This document shows, piece by piece, positions 33,490 through 41,305 of a stretch of 64,000 nt of DNA. The notes beneath the pieces are model-generated. The model was not told the origin of the DNA. It made no database searches and saw only the letters and a list, made by a program, of their open reading frames with translations. The stretch spans positions 30,953 through 94,952 of the forward strand of contig WRPH01000024.1 of NCBI GenBank assembly GCA_009773375.1. The letters run 5' to 3'. A program made the position numbers and the translations under genes. The first letter of the stretch is position 1; each line of letters opens with the position of its first letter. The DNA is from Paracoccaceae bacterium (lineage in GTDB: Bacteria > Pseudomonadota > Alphaproteobacteria > Rhodobacterales > Rhodobacteraceae).

Positions 33490-34770
33490 TTAACGCTCGC
33501 GCCACCAGTCTTGCGCTTGCAGTTTCCAGTAGGTCAGTTGCGCGGCAGCAAGGCCAAGCGGGCCGCCTGCCCAATCCAGACCGAAGGCTTTGAACATCTG
33601 GATGCGGTCGGTTTCACCGAGGATTGCCTCGGCCAGCACCTTGCCACAGGCGGCGGTCGTGTTCAGGCCGTGGCCACCAAAGGCGGTGGCGTGCCAGACG
33701 TTCGGTTCCATCTGGCCGATCTGCGGCATCAGGTGGCGGGCGTAGCCCATCTGGCCGGACCAGCTGAGGTCAGTTTTCAGACCTGCAAGCTGTGGGAAGG
33801 CACCGATCATCTCGCGGCGCAGTTCCGCAGCCACACCTGCGGCGCTGGCGGCGCGGGTGGTAATGCGACCGCCCCAGAGCAGGCGCTTGCCGCCATCGAC
33901 GACGCGGTAATAATCCGAGGCGCGGCGGTCATCCAGCACGGCCTCTGGCGTGCGGATGGCGCTGGCGATCAGGTCGGGGGCGGCTTCGGAGAGCATCATG
34001 TAGGTGGCGATCGGCAGCACGGCGCGGTTCAGCCGCGGCACAAGGCCATCGGTATAACCGCCGGTGCAGAGCACGACGCGTGGCGCGTGGGCCTCGCCCT
34101 GCGCGGTCTTGATGATTTTGACAGTACCCCGCAGCTGGGCTTGGGTGGCGGGGGAGGCTTCATGGATGCGGCCGCCCAGCCGCTCAATCTCTGCCGCCAG
34201 CCCGCGCAGGTAGTTCAGCGGGTGGATGTGGAAGGCCTGTGCATCGGCCAGCCCGTGGAAATAGCGGTCGCTGACCAGTCGTTCGCGGATGGCGGCGCGG
34301 TTCAGGTAGGTGAATTCATAGCCGAAATCGCGGGCAAATTCGGCGGCATAGGCGTGCAGATCGGAGGCTTTGTCAAAGCGGCGCAGGTTGAGCAATCCGG
34401 GGGTGGGCTGCGCGCCTGCGATATTCAGATCGCTGATATAGCCGCGCACGCGGGCGACGCCTTCGATGGTCAGCCGGTGCAGGGCGCGGGCGGCATCAGG
34501 CCCGACGCGGGCAGCGATGGCGTCACCGTCACAGGCAAAGGCGGGCGAGACGATGCCGCCGTTGCGCCCCGAGGCACCCCAGCCGACCGAGTGCGCCTCC
34601 AGCAGCAGCGGTTTCAGGCCGCCGCGGGCCAGTTCCAGCGCGGTGACAAGCCCGGCCAGCCCGCCGCCGACGATGATCACCTCCGCCTCTGTGCGGCCTT
34701 GCAGCGCGGGGCGGGCGGTGATTTCGGACAGGCTTTGCGCGTAGTAGGTCTCGGGGTAGCTCAGCGGCAT
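33490..34770 (-). CDS. DAO-family FAD oxidoreductase (gamma-glutamylputrescine oxidase-like)
   Basis: A 426-residue flavoprotein of the D-amino-acid oxidase family. The FAD loop is VIIVGGGLAGLVTALELAR (near residue 32), then a catalytic-region motif SVGWGASGRNGGIVSPAF, which matches gamma-glutamylputrescine oxidase PuuB and related amine oxidases. The C-terminal FAD motif is AFGGHGLNTTAACG. It may oxidise polyamine derivatives or amino acids; no other polyamine genes are adjacent. The start is the ATG at 34770 (MPLSYPETYYAQSL), with AAAGGA upstream. Confidence 0.88.
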   Translation of the reverse strand: MPLSYPETYYAQSLSEITARPALQGRTEAEVIIVGGGLAGLVTALELARGGLKPLLLEAHSVGWGASGRNGGIVSPAFACDGDAIAARVGPDAARALHRLTIEGVARVRGYISDLNIAGAQPTPGLLNLRRFDKASDLHAYAAEFARDFGYEFTYLNRAAIRERLVSDRYFHGLADAQAFHIHPLNYLRGLAAEIERLGGRIHEASPATQAQLRGTVKIIKTAQGEAHAPRVVLCTGGYTDGLVPRLNRAVLPIATYMMLSEAAPDLIASAIRTPEAVLDDRRASDYYRVVDGGKRLLWGGRITTRAASAAGVAAELRREMIGAFPQLAGLKTDLSWSGQMGYARHLMPQIGQMEPNVWHATAFGGHGLNTTAACGKVLAEAILGETDRIQMFKAFGLDWAGGPLGLAAAQLTYWKLQAQDWWRER

Positions 34771-34869
34771 GGCGGGTTTCCTTTGGTCGGCCAAAGGGTT
34801 GTTGCCCTGCGTATGGTGCGAGTCAATGTGGCGGGTTGCGCCAATGTGACGGAAGGCTTCGGCGATCTG

Positions 34870-35676
34870 TCAGGCGTTCAGGTCGATCCAGATCGGGACG
34901 TGATCGGACGGCTTGTCGCCCGCGCGCACCTGTTTGTCGATCTGGGCATCGCGCAGCAGGTCGGCGGCTTGCGGTGACAGCAGGTGATGGTCGATGCGGA
35001 TGCCGTTGTTGCGATCCCAGGCACCGGCTTGATAATCCCAGAAGGTATAGTGGCCGGGGGCGGCGTTGCGGGCGCGGAAAGCATCCGTAAGGCCAAGGTT
35101 CAGCAGGCGGCGGAACGCCTCGCGGCTTTGCAGCAGGTAGAGCGCGTCTTTCGCCCAGGCCTCGGGTTTGGCGGCGTCTTCGGCTTGCGGGATGATGTTG
35201 TAATCGCCGCAGCAGACGAGGGGTTCTTCCAGCGTCAGCAGGGTTTCAACGCGGGCCTGCATCCGCGCCATCCAGTTGAGTTTATAGCCGTATTTGCCGG
35301 CAGAGATGGGGGCGCCGGTGCTGTCAAATTCAACCGGGTTGCCGTTGGGCAGGTAAAGCCCGCAGATCCGGATCGCGCGGGTGCCGATCACGGTGGCCTC
35401 GATCCAGCGGGCCTGTTCGTCGCTCGCGTCGCCGGGCAGGCCGCGGGTGACATCCTCCAGCGGCAGTTTTGACAGGATTGCCACGCCGTTGAAGGATTTC
35501 TGGCCGTGGGTTTCGACGCGGTAACCCATTGATTCGAATATGTCGCGCGGGAAGGCTTCGTCCACCGATTTGATTTCTTGCAGGCAGACCACATCGGGGT
35601 TGGCGGTTTGCAGCCATGCCGGTAGTGCCTCGATCCGGGCCTTGATGCCGTTGATGTTGAAGCTGGCGATTTTCAT
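34870..35676 (-). CDS. xthA: Exodeoxyribonuclease III
   Basis: A 268-residue AP endonuclease and 3'-5' exonuclease for base excision repair. The catalytic residues of the exonuclease-endonuclease-phosphatase fold are visible: MKIASFNINGIKAR, CLQEIKS (Glu), GLYLPNG, GDYNIIPQAED (Asp and Asn), and KPSDHVPIWIDL (Asp-His) at the end. Length agrees with the family. The start is the ATG at 35676. It follows the DAO oxidoreductase gene region on the same strand with no clear operon link. Confidence 0.96.
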   Translation of the reverse strand: MKIASFNINGIKARIEALPAWLQTANPDVVCLQEIKSVDEAFPRDIFESMGYRVETHGQKSFNGVAILSKLPLEDVTRGLPGDASDEQARWIEATVIGTRAIRICGLYLPNGNPVEFDSTGAPISAGKYGYKLNWMARMQARVETLLTLEEPLVCCGDYNIIPQAEDAAKPEAWAKDALYLLQSREAFRRLLNLGLTDAFRARNAAPGHYTFWDYQAGAWDRNNGIRIDHHLLSPQAADLLRDAQIDKQVRAGDKPSDHVPIWIDLNA

Positions 35677-35716
35677 GGGCGGCCCTTTCCGGTTTGATCC
35701 GTTTTAGGCGGTGGGC

Positions 35717-36409
35717 TTATTCCGCACAAGCCAGCCAGAGCGCGTCGAGGGCGTCAATTTCGGCGATATCATAGCGGGGCAGGTCTTCCCAATAGCGGCC
35801 GGTCGGGGTTTGGTAGTTCAGGGCGGCTTCGCGGGTGAGGGCGGCTTCGACCTTTGCTGCATCAAGCGGGTGGGGTTTGGCGGCGAGAAGATCGGCCAGC
35901 GTGGTGCGGGGGAACAGCAGGCGTGACGGGCCGCTGGACAGGTTGACCATGGCGCAGCCTTGCCGGGCGGCCAGCGCCATCAGCCGCACCGATTTCGCCT
36001 CCAGACTGCGCAGGGTGATGTCGGCGCGCAAGGGGTCGGGCGTGCCTTGCCCGTAGAAATGCGTCTGGCCGGGCGGGTAGTGCATGTCGCAGCCGAAGGC
36101 GGCAATGACGCGCGGGCGCAAGGTGTGCAGCGCCCAGTAGGCGGCGGTATAGGCCATGGTGGCCCCGGCGTAGACAAAACCACCGTGCGCGTTTTGCGCC
36201 GGGACGAAATCGGTCTCGGTGATCAGGGTTTGGCCGGGGCGGGGTGTTGGGATGCGGTCTGGCGGGAAATCCCACGGATAAATGGCGTAATCCCAATCCG
36301 GGCGGATGCGGTGGGCGTTGTTGATCGCCAGCAGCGTATCGAACCGGCGCGGCCAGCCTACGGCCTGCAGCGCCATCGGGGCAGAGCCCAGCATCAGAAC
36401 AACGGTCAT
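35717..36409 (-). CDS. Conserved hypothetical protein with sialyltransferase/DUF115-like look
   Basis: A 230-residue soluble protein. It starts MTVVLMLGSAPMALQAVGWP, a nucleotide- or sugar-binding-like loop, followed by TLLAINNAHRIRPDWDYAIY. A central segment has AAFGCDMHYPPGQTHFYGQG. This order (a Rossmann-like GSxP start, an N/D pair, then GCD with histidines) recalls DUF115/MAF-type glycosyltransferases but is shorter. I do not assign a function. It lies between xthA and erpA on the same strand. Confidence 0.65.
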   Translation of the reverse strand: MTVVLMLGSAPMALQAVGWPRRFDTLLAINNAHRIRPDWDYAIYPWDFPPDRIPTPRPGQTLITETDFVPAQNAHGGFVYAGATMAYTAAYWALHTLRPRVIAAFGCDMHYPPGQTHFYGQGTPDPLRADITLRSLEAKSVRLMALAARQGCAMVNLSSGPSRLLFPRTTLADLLAAKPHPLDAAKVEAALTREAALNYQTPTGRYWEDLPRYDIAEIDALDALWLACAE

Positions 36410-36461
36410 GATTTTCCCCTTTTGATCGGGGAGTTAGCGGGGCGGCGTGAAAAGGCGAGGC

Positions 36462-36788
36462 TCAGATCGAGAAAGATGTGCCGCAGCCGCAAGACGATGC
36501 GGCGTTCGGGTTTTCGATCACGAAGCGCGCGCCGATCAACTCCTCGGTAAAGTCGATCACCGCGTTGGACAGGAACGGCAGCGAAACCTGATCGACCAGC
36601 ACGCGCTGGCCGTCTTTTTCCAGCACCAGATCGTCGGCGGCGGGATCGTCGAGCTTTATGTCATATTGAAAGCCGGAACAGCCGCCGCCTTCGACGGCAA
36701 CGCGCAGCGACTTCTGCTGACCGGTCAGGTCGGCAATTTCGGCCAGACGGGCGAAGGCGCGGTCGGTGACGCGGGGCGGCAGGTTCAT
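36462..36788 (-). CDS. erpA: A-type iron-sulfur cluster carrier ErpA
   Basis: A 108-residue HesB/IscA-family protein. The three conserved cysteines are Cys37 in GGGCSGFQYD and Cys99 and Cys101 in SCGCGTSFSI at the C-terminus. It delivers Fe-S clusters to target apoproteins. ErpA and SufA/IscA cannot be told apart with certainty by eye; the stand-alone location, away from any isc or suf cluster, favours ErpA. Divergent from dgt with 73 bp between the start codons. Confidence 0.9.
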   Translation of the reverse strand: MNLPPRVTDRAFARLAEIADLTGQQKSLRVAVEGGGCSGFQYDIKLDDPAADDLVLEKDGQRVLVDQVSLPFLSNAVIDFTEELIGARFVIENPNAASSCGCGTSFSI

Positions 36789-36861
36789 GGCATTTCCCTA
36801 TCCATCGGGGGTGAAAACCGAATATAGGGGGCAAAGCCGCCTGCAACAAGAACGGACCGCC

Positions 36862-38025
36862 ATGCTTGCCCCTTTTGCCTGCCACCCTGACCAATCGCGC
36901 GGCCGTTTGCACGAGGAGCGCATGTCGTCGTTCCGCTCGCCGTTTCAGCGCGACCGGGATCGCATCATCCATTCCAGCGCGTTCCGGCGGCTGAAGCACA
37001 AGACGCAGGTGTTTGTCGAACATGAGGGCGATTACTACCGCACGCGCCTGACGCATTCGATCGAGGTGGCGCAGGTGGCGCGGACGATCTCGGGGGTGTT
37101 GGGGCTGAACACTGATCTGGCCGAGGCAATCGCGCTGGCGCATGATCTGGGCCACACCCCGTTTGGCCATACCGGCGAGGATGCGCTGGCGTTGCTGATG
37201 CAACCTTATGGCGGCTTTGACCATAACGCGCAGGCGCTGCGGATCGTGACGCGGCTGGAGCGGCACTATGCCGATTTTGACGGGCTGAATCTGACGTGGG
37301 AATCGCTGGAAGGTATCGCCAAGCATAACGGCCCGGTCACCGGCCCGAATGCCGATGAAAAGCATGCGGGGCCTTTGCCTTATGCCTTGGCGGAAGTGAA
37401 CGCGCTGTGGGATCTGGAATTGCACACCCACGCCAGCGCGGAGGCGCAGGTGGCGGCGATTGCCGATGATGTCGCCTATTCGCACCATGATCTGCATGAT
37501 GGCTTGCGATCGGGGCTGTTTGATGAGGCCGACCTGATGCAACTGCCGGTCACTGGCCCGGCCTTTGCCGAGGTGGACCGGCTTTATCCGGGGCTGGAGA
37601 AGATGCGGCGCAGGCATGAGGCATTGCGGCGGGTGTTCGGGCGGATGGTGGAAGACGTGATCGCGGTGGCGCAGAACCGGCTGTCTTCGGCGGAACCGAA
37701 ATCGGTCGAGGATATCCGCCTTCTGGGGACGACGGTGATCCGGTTTTCCAAACCGCTGTATCAGGAACTGAAGGCGATCCGCAGCTTTCTGTTCACCCGG
37801 ATGTATCGTGCGCCGTCCGTGGTGGTGATGCGCAAGCAGGTGACGCAGGTGGTTGACGGGCTGTTTCCGCTGTATCTGAACCGGCCAGAACTGCTGCCCG
37901 AGGAATGGCGGCAGGATATCGAGGCGGCGGGGTCTGAAACAGAACTGGCGCGGATCGTGGCGGATTATGTGGCGGGGATGACCGACCGCTTTGCGTTGCA
38001 GGAAGGTCAGCGGCTGTTGGGGTGA
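36862..38025 (+). CDS. dgt: Deoxyguanosinetriphosphate triphosphohydrolase-like HD protein
   Basis: A 387-residue HD-domain protein that hydrolyses dNTPs to deoxynucleosides and triphosphate. The HD metal site is seen as RLTHSIEVAQVARTI and LAHDLGHTPFGHTGEDAL (near residue 95), with a later histidine-aspartate pair in ADDVAYSHHDLHDGL. The length and the PFQRDRDRIIHSSAFRRLKHKTQVF block match the type found in alphaproteobacteria (Dgt-like type 2). The start at 36862 gives MLAPFACHPDQSRGR; in relatives this N-terminus is conserved. Confidence 0.93.
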   Translation: MLAPFACHPDQSRGRLHEERMSSFRSPFQRDRDRIIHSSAFRRLKHKTQVFVEHEGDYYRTRLTHSIEVAQVARTISGVLGLNTDLAEAIALAHDLGHTPFGHTGEDALALLMQPYGGFDHNAQALRIVTRLERHYADFDGLNLTWESLEGIAKHNGPVTGPNADEKHAGPLPYALAEVNALWDLELHTHASAEAQVAAIADDVAYSHHDLHDGLRSGLFDEADLMQLPVTGPAFAEVDRLYPGLEKMRRRHEALRRVFGRMVEDVIAVAQNRLSSAEPKSVEDIRLLGTTVIRFSKPLYQELKAIRSFLFTRMYRAPSVVVMRKQVTQVVDGLFPLYLNRPELLPEEWRQDIEAAGSETELARIVADYVAGMTDRFALQEGQRLLG

Positions 38026-38035
38026 TGAGGGAAAA

Positions 38036-38173
38036 GAAAAGGTCCAGTGGACCTTTTCCCCGAAGAACGCCCGCCCCGTGGCCGGGCCGGGTAGCTTGCT
38101 TCGAACCGAAAGGAAACGCTGCGGGGCAGCGTTTTCCGGTTCGTTGCTCAATAGGCGGAACGCCGTTGAGCAA
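38036..38173. terminator. Three consecutive hairpins between convergent dgt and dsbB-like gene
   Basis: Stem 1: GAAAAGGTCC/GGACCTTTTC (38036-38058), perfect 10 bp, 3-base loop. Stem 2: CGAACCG with an inner GGAAACGCTG pairs with CAGCGTTTTCCGGTTCG (38102-38143). Stem 3: TTGCTCAA/TTGAGCAA (38144-38173), perfect 8 bp. No gene lies in this 154-bp gap. The structures should stop transcription from both sides. Confidence 0.8.
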
Positions 38174-38179
38174 GGGAGT

Positions 38180-38713
38180 TTATGCCGCAAACCATTGTTG
38201 GAAAATCGGGGCGCGGCTGCCTGGGCTGGCGCGGTTTCGCGCCTGCCAAGGGGCAGGCAGGCGCGGCCCGGCCAGCCAGATCAGCGCCAGTGCGAGTGAA
38301 ATCAGCACGTTATAGCCCGCCATGGAAATCCCCAACAGCTGCCAGGCGATTTCATCGCAGCGCACCGGGGCTGCGACAATGACATCGGGGTTCAAAAGAT
38401 CAGCCCCCGACAGGCCCGAGATCGAGCCTGCGGTGCAAGAGGCCAGCCCCTCCCACCATTTCTGTTCGACGCCGACGTGAAACACGCCGATCCCGGCGGT
38501 GGTCAGCGCGGCCAGACTGCCGAGATAGGGCAGCGCACGGCTGCCCAGCCACAGCGCCAACAGGCCGATCAGCACGGCGGCAGCATGCGGCCAGCGCTGC
38601 CACAGGCACAGCTGGCAGGGGGCCAGCCCGCCGATATACTGAAAGCCGAAGGCCCCGAGCAGCATCGCCAGCGAACCGCCAGCGGCCAGAAGGATCAAAG
38701 CATTGCGCGACAT
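38180..38713 (-). CDS. dsbB: Disulfide bond formation protein B-like
   Basis: A 177-residue four-helix membrane protein of the DsbB family, reoxidising a DsbA partner with quinone. The first redox pair is CQLC in GGLAPCQLCLWQRWPH. The second pair is formed by the cysteines in LASCTAG and PVRCDEIAWQ. Hydrophobic helices flank both. The second of two adjacent ATGs (38713) suits the AGGA site, which sits in the stop region of yqaA. The last 20 residues (ARNRASPGSRAPIFQQWF) are unlike usual DsbB ends and are encoded by hairpin-rich DNA. Confidence 0.88.
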   Translation of the reverse strand: MSRNALILLAAGGSLAMLLGAFGFQYIGGLAPCQLCLWQRWPHAAAVLIGLLALWLGSRALPYLGSLAALTTAGIGVFHVGVEQKWWEGLASCTAGSISGLSGADLLNPDVIVAAPVRCDEIAWQLLGISMAGYNVLISLALALIWLAGPRLPAPWQARNRASPGSRAPIFQQWFAA

Positions 38714-38719
38714 CATTCC

Positions 38720-39304
38720 TCACATCATCCGCAGCGCGAGCCAGACCAGCCCCGCCACTATCACCAGCCCCGCCATCACCAGCGCCAGCCGGTGTTCGAT
38801 AAACAGCGCCACCTTCTGGCCATAGCGTTGCAGCAGGAAGGCCAGCAGATAAAAACGCCCGCCGCGCGCGATGATCGCCGACAGGATGAACCATTTCAGA
38901 TCGAATGACACCACCCCTGACAGAATCGTGACCACCTTCATCGGCGGCAGATGCGACAGGCCCGAGGTGATCAGCATGATCAGAATGGCGGTATCGCCGG
39001 TGTTGGATTTCAGCGCCTGAAACGCCTCCAATTTGCCGTAGAATTCCAGCACCGGCTGGGCCAGCGCCTCAAAGGCGAAATGGCCGATCCACCAGCCGAA
39101 GATGCCGCCCAGCACCGAGGTGACGGTGGCGATCAGCGCGTAGGTCCAGGCCTTTTCAGGCTTGGCCAGCACCATCGGGATGAACAGCACATCCGCCGGG
39201 ATCGGGAACACCGAGCTTTCGACGAAAGACACCACACCCATCGCCGCTGGGGCGTGGCGCGAGCCGGCCCAGCGCAGCGTCCACTCGTACAGTTTGCGAA
39301 ACAT
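38720..39304 (-). CDS. yqaA: YqaA family membrane protein (DedA-like fold)
   Basis: A 194-residue membrane protein of the SNARE-associated/DedA superfamily, YqaA branch. Signature features are FVESSVFPIPADVLFIPMVL near residue 28, a glycine-rich hydrophobic segment (SVLGGIFGWWIGHFAFE), and LSAIIARGGRFYLLAFLL. The start is the ATG at 39304 (MFRKLYEWTLRWAG); sequence further upstream in frame is not protein-like. It ends 6 bp before the dsbB start, so the two are cotranscribed, which fits a shared envelope role. Confidence 0.9.
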   Translation of the reverse strand: MFRKLYEWTLRWAGSRHAPAAMGVVSFVESSVFPIPADVLFIPMVLAKPEKAWTYALIATVTSVLGGIFGWWIGHFAFEALAQPVLEFYGKLEAFQALKSNTGDTAILIMLITSGLSHLPPMKVVTILSGVVSFDLKWFILSAIIARGGRFYLLAFLLQRYGQKVALFIEHRLALVMAGLVIVAGLVWLALRMM

Positions 39305-39440
39305 CGGCAACTCCGGTTTGTCTGGCCGCCATTGGCCACGGCGGGAAGGCGCGGTCAAGGGAGAGCCAGCAGGTGCAGCGGTTGCGCTTGGGGGCTGAGG
39401 GCCTATGCTGGCACAAATCGGCGTGAGGAGAACCAGTGCG

Positions 39441-40286
39441 ATGGAATGGCGTGGACGCAGGGGCAGCGGCAATATCGAAGACCGGCGCGGCGTATCCAGG
39501 GTGCGTGCGGGCAGCGTTGGTGGCATCGGCGTGGTCGCGGTGGTGGTGATCGGCTATTTCCTTGGCATTGATCTGACGCCCTTGCTGAATGACACCGGGT
39601 CGGGCCAAAGCGGCCCGGCGGTCGAGATGACCGCCGAAGATAAGGCTGCAGGCGAATTCGTCTCTGTCGTGCTGGCCGATACCGAGGAAATCTGGGCGGG
39701 GCTGTTTCAGACCCAACTGGGGCAGGCGTATGACCCGGCAACGCTGGTGCTGTATAAGGGCGTGACGAATTCGCCCTGCGGCGATGCCTCGGGGGCGACC
39801 GGGCCGTTCTATTGCCCCGGCGACAACAAGGTGTATCTGGACACCGACTTCTTCACCACCATGTCGCAACAGCTTGGCGCGCATGGCGATTTTGCCATGG
39901 CCTATGTGGTGGCGCATGAAATTGGCCACCATGTGCAAGATGAATTGGGCATCCTCGGCAAGGCCAACCAGATCCGCCAGCAGGTCAGCGCGGCCGAAAG
40001 CAACGCGATCTCGGTGCGGATCGAATTGCAGGCGGATTGCCTGTCGGGGATCTGGGCGCGCGAGGTGCAGGCGCAGTTCGGCACCATCCAGAAGGGCGAT
40101 TTCGAAGAGGCGGTGAACGCGGCCAAACAGATCGGTGACGATACCTTGCAGCGCAATGCCGGGCAGCGGCCGATGCCGCATACGTTTACGCATGGCACCT
40201 CGGCGCAGCGGTCGAAGTGGTTCATCACCGGGCTGAAGTCGGGCCAGATTGCCAGCTGCGACACCTTCAGTGCCAAACAGCTTTAA
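39441..40286 (+). CDS. Neutral zinc metallopeptidase, YpfJ family
   Basis: A 281-residue membrane-anchored zinc peptidase. A basic N-terminus (MEWRGRRGSGNIEDRRG) is followed by one transmembrane helix (residues 27-43). The active site is HEIGHH at 159-164, with a downstream ELQADCLSGIWA containing the third ligand. The length and layout agree with the YpfJ (putative neutral zinc metallopeptidase) family. The substrate is unknown. A GAGGAG site lies upstream of the ATG at 39441. Confidence 0.9.
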   Translation: MEWRGRRGSGNIEDRRGVSRVRAGSVGGIGVVAVVVIGYFLGIDLTPLLNDTGSGQSGPAVEMTAEDKAAGEFVSVVLADTEEIWAGLFQTQLGQAYDPATLVLYKGVTNSPCGDASGATGPFYCPGDNKVYLDTDFFTTMSQQLGAHGDFAMAYVVAHEIGHHVQDELGILGKANQIRQQVSAAESNAISVRIELQADCLSGIWAREVQAQFGTIQKGDFEEAVNAAKQIGDDTLQRNAGQRPMPHTFTHGTSAQRSKWFITGLKSGQIASCDTFSAKQL

Positions 40287-40310
40287 GTCGAAGTTTGTCG
40301 CCGAACCCGG

Positions 40311-40344
40311 TTGACGACGCACAAAGGCGCGGCTAAACCGCGCC
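40311..40344 (+). promoter_or_regulatory. Candidate tRNA-Leu promoter overlapping a hairpin
   Basis: TTGACG (40311-40316), 17 bases, then TAAACC (40334-40339), about 14 bp before the tRNA. The -10 match is weak. GGCGCGG/CCGCGCC (40326-40344) forms a 7-bp stem that could end the peptidase transcript. Confidence 0.45.
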
Positions 40345-40352
40345 GTAAGGTT

Positions 40353-40436
40353 GCCCGAGTGGTGGAATGGTAGACGCAGGGGATTCAAAATCCCCCGCCG
40401 CAAGGCTTGTCGGTTCGAGTCCGACCTCGGGTACCA
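40353..40436 (+). tRNA. tRNA-Leu (anticodon CAA)
   Basis: An 84-nt class II tRNA with encoded CCA. The acceptor arms GCCCGAG and CTCGGGT pair (with G-U at the end) before ACCA. The anticodon stem-loop is GGGGATTCAAAATCCCC, giving anticodon CAA (reads UUG). A variable arm (GCCGCAAGGC) and the T arm GTCGGTTCGAGTCCGAC follow. Confidence 0.97.
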
Positions 40437-41305
40437 CCTCTCCCAGATTTTAAACAGGATGCGCTACAGGCGGTTGCCGCGGCGATGGCGCAATTGTGGC
40501 ATTTCGCCGCAAAGCCGCAGAACGGGCACCGCTTTGGCAGGTCGTCCTGTGCAGACCGGCCCGGCGATTCGGCTTTGGCCCTGGCGGATTTTTCGGCATG
40601 CCGCACCGATGACGCGCAATTGCGAGCATTGATCCGTTTCTCGCAACAGCCCGCCGCAAATGTGGTGAAAGAATGGCAAAATTCCCCGGCCATGGTAAAC
40701 CAAACTCCAACGCATAATATTGTTGCCTGACCGGAAACAATCATCGCGCGGGGCTTGCCCGAAGTACCCGCCAGAATAGTTGTTTTTGCTGAAAATTGCC
40801 TTGAATGGTGCATCTGCGACTGTTGGCGAAAGTGCAACAAGCAACGGCAAAGCGGTGGATTTCTGATCGGACTTCCTAAGGCTGATCCGGCCAATTCAGC
40901 CCGCTTTGCCACGAGCTTGCCGCAATCTCGACTTTTTTTACTTCCCGATAAGCCTAACCAGAGGTATTCAATAAGGGTCTTGCTGGGTAAGACAGTGTTG
41001 GCCGTGGGGGCGGTCGTTCAGTGGTTGCGCGTCGAAAGGCGCGCGTGTTGTGAGGAAGTGCTGCCGATTACCGGGTTTCTGCGACCCGGTTTGTCAAACA
41101 AGAAATTTTGCACGTTTGGCCAGAGATGCGAGTCTCTGATTGGTGGGTTATGCCCTTCACTTCACCTTTGACGACAGGCGTCATGGCGCAGGCTCCGGTT
41201 TCGCCGGGATCGCGCTGATCCGCAGCGGCCCCGTGCGGGGGCGGCGCGGGACTGGGTCGGAAGAGACGCGGGCAACCGGGTCTCGGGTGAAATGAGGAAA
41301 CGGAC
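40437..41305. other. 869-bp gene-poor region between tRNA-Leu and the first Hint gene
   Basis: No convincing protein gene. Composition is AT-richer than neighbouring genes in 40620-41000 (for example ATAATATTGTTGCC and a T7 run near 40933). A perfect 7-bp inverted repeat, ACCGGGT/ACCCGGT, is at 41070-41090. The right end carries the GAGG ribosome site of the next gene. The length and composition suggest either a large regulatory region or DNA brought in beside the tRNA; a small RNA cannot be excluded. Confidence 0.5.

Noticed and set aside
40755-41171. A 138-codon plus-strand frame after tRNA-Leu
   Set aside because: Cys- and Trp-rich composition unlike neighbouring proteins, no ribosome site, no similarity that I recognise.
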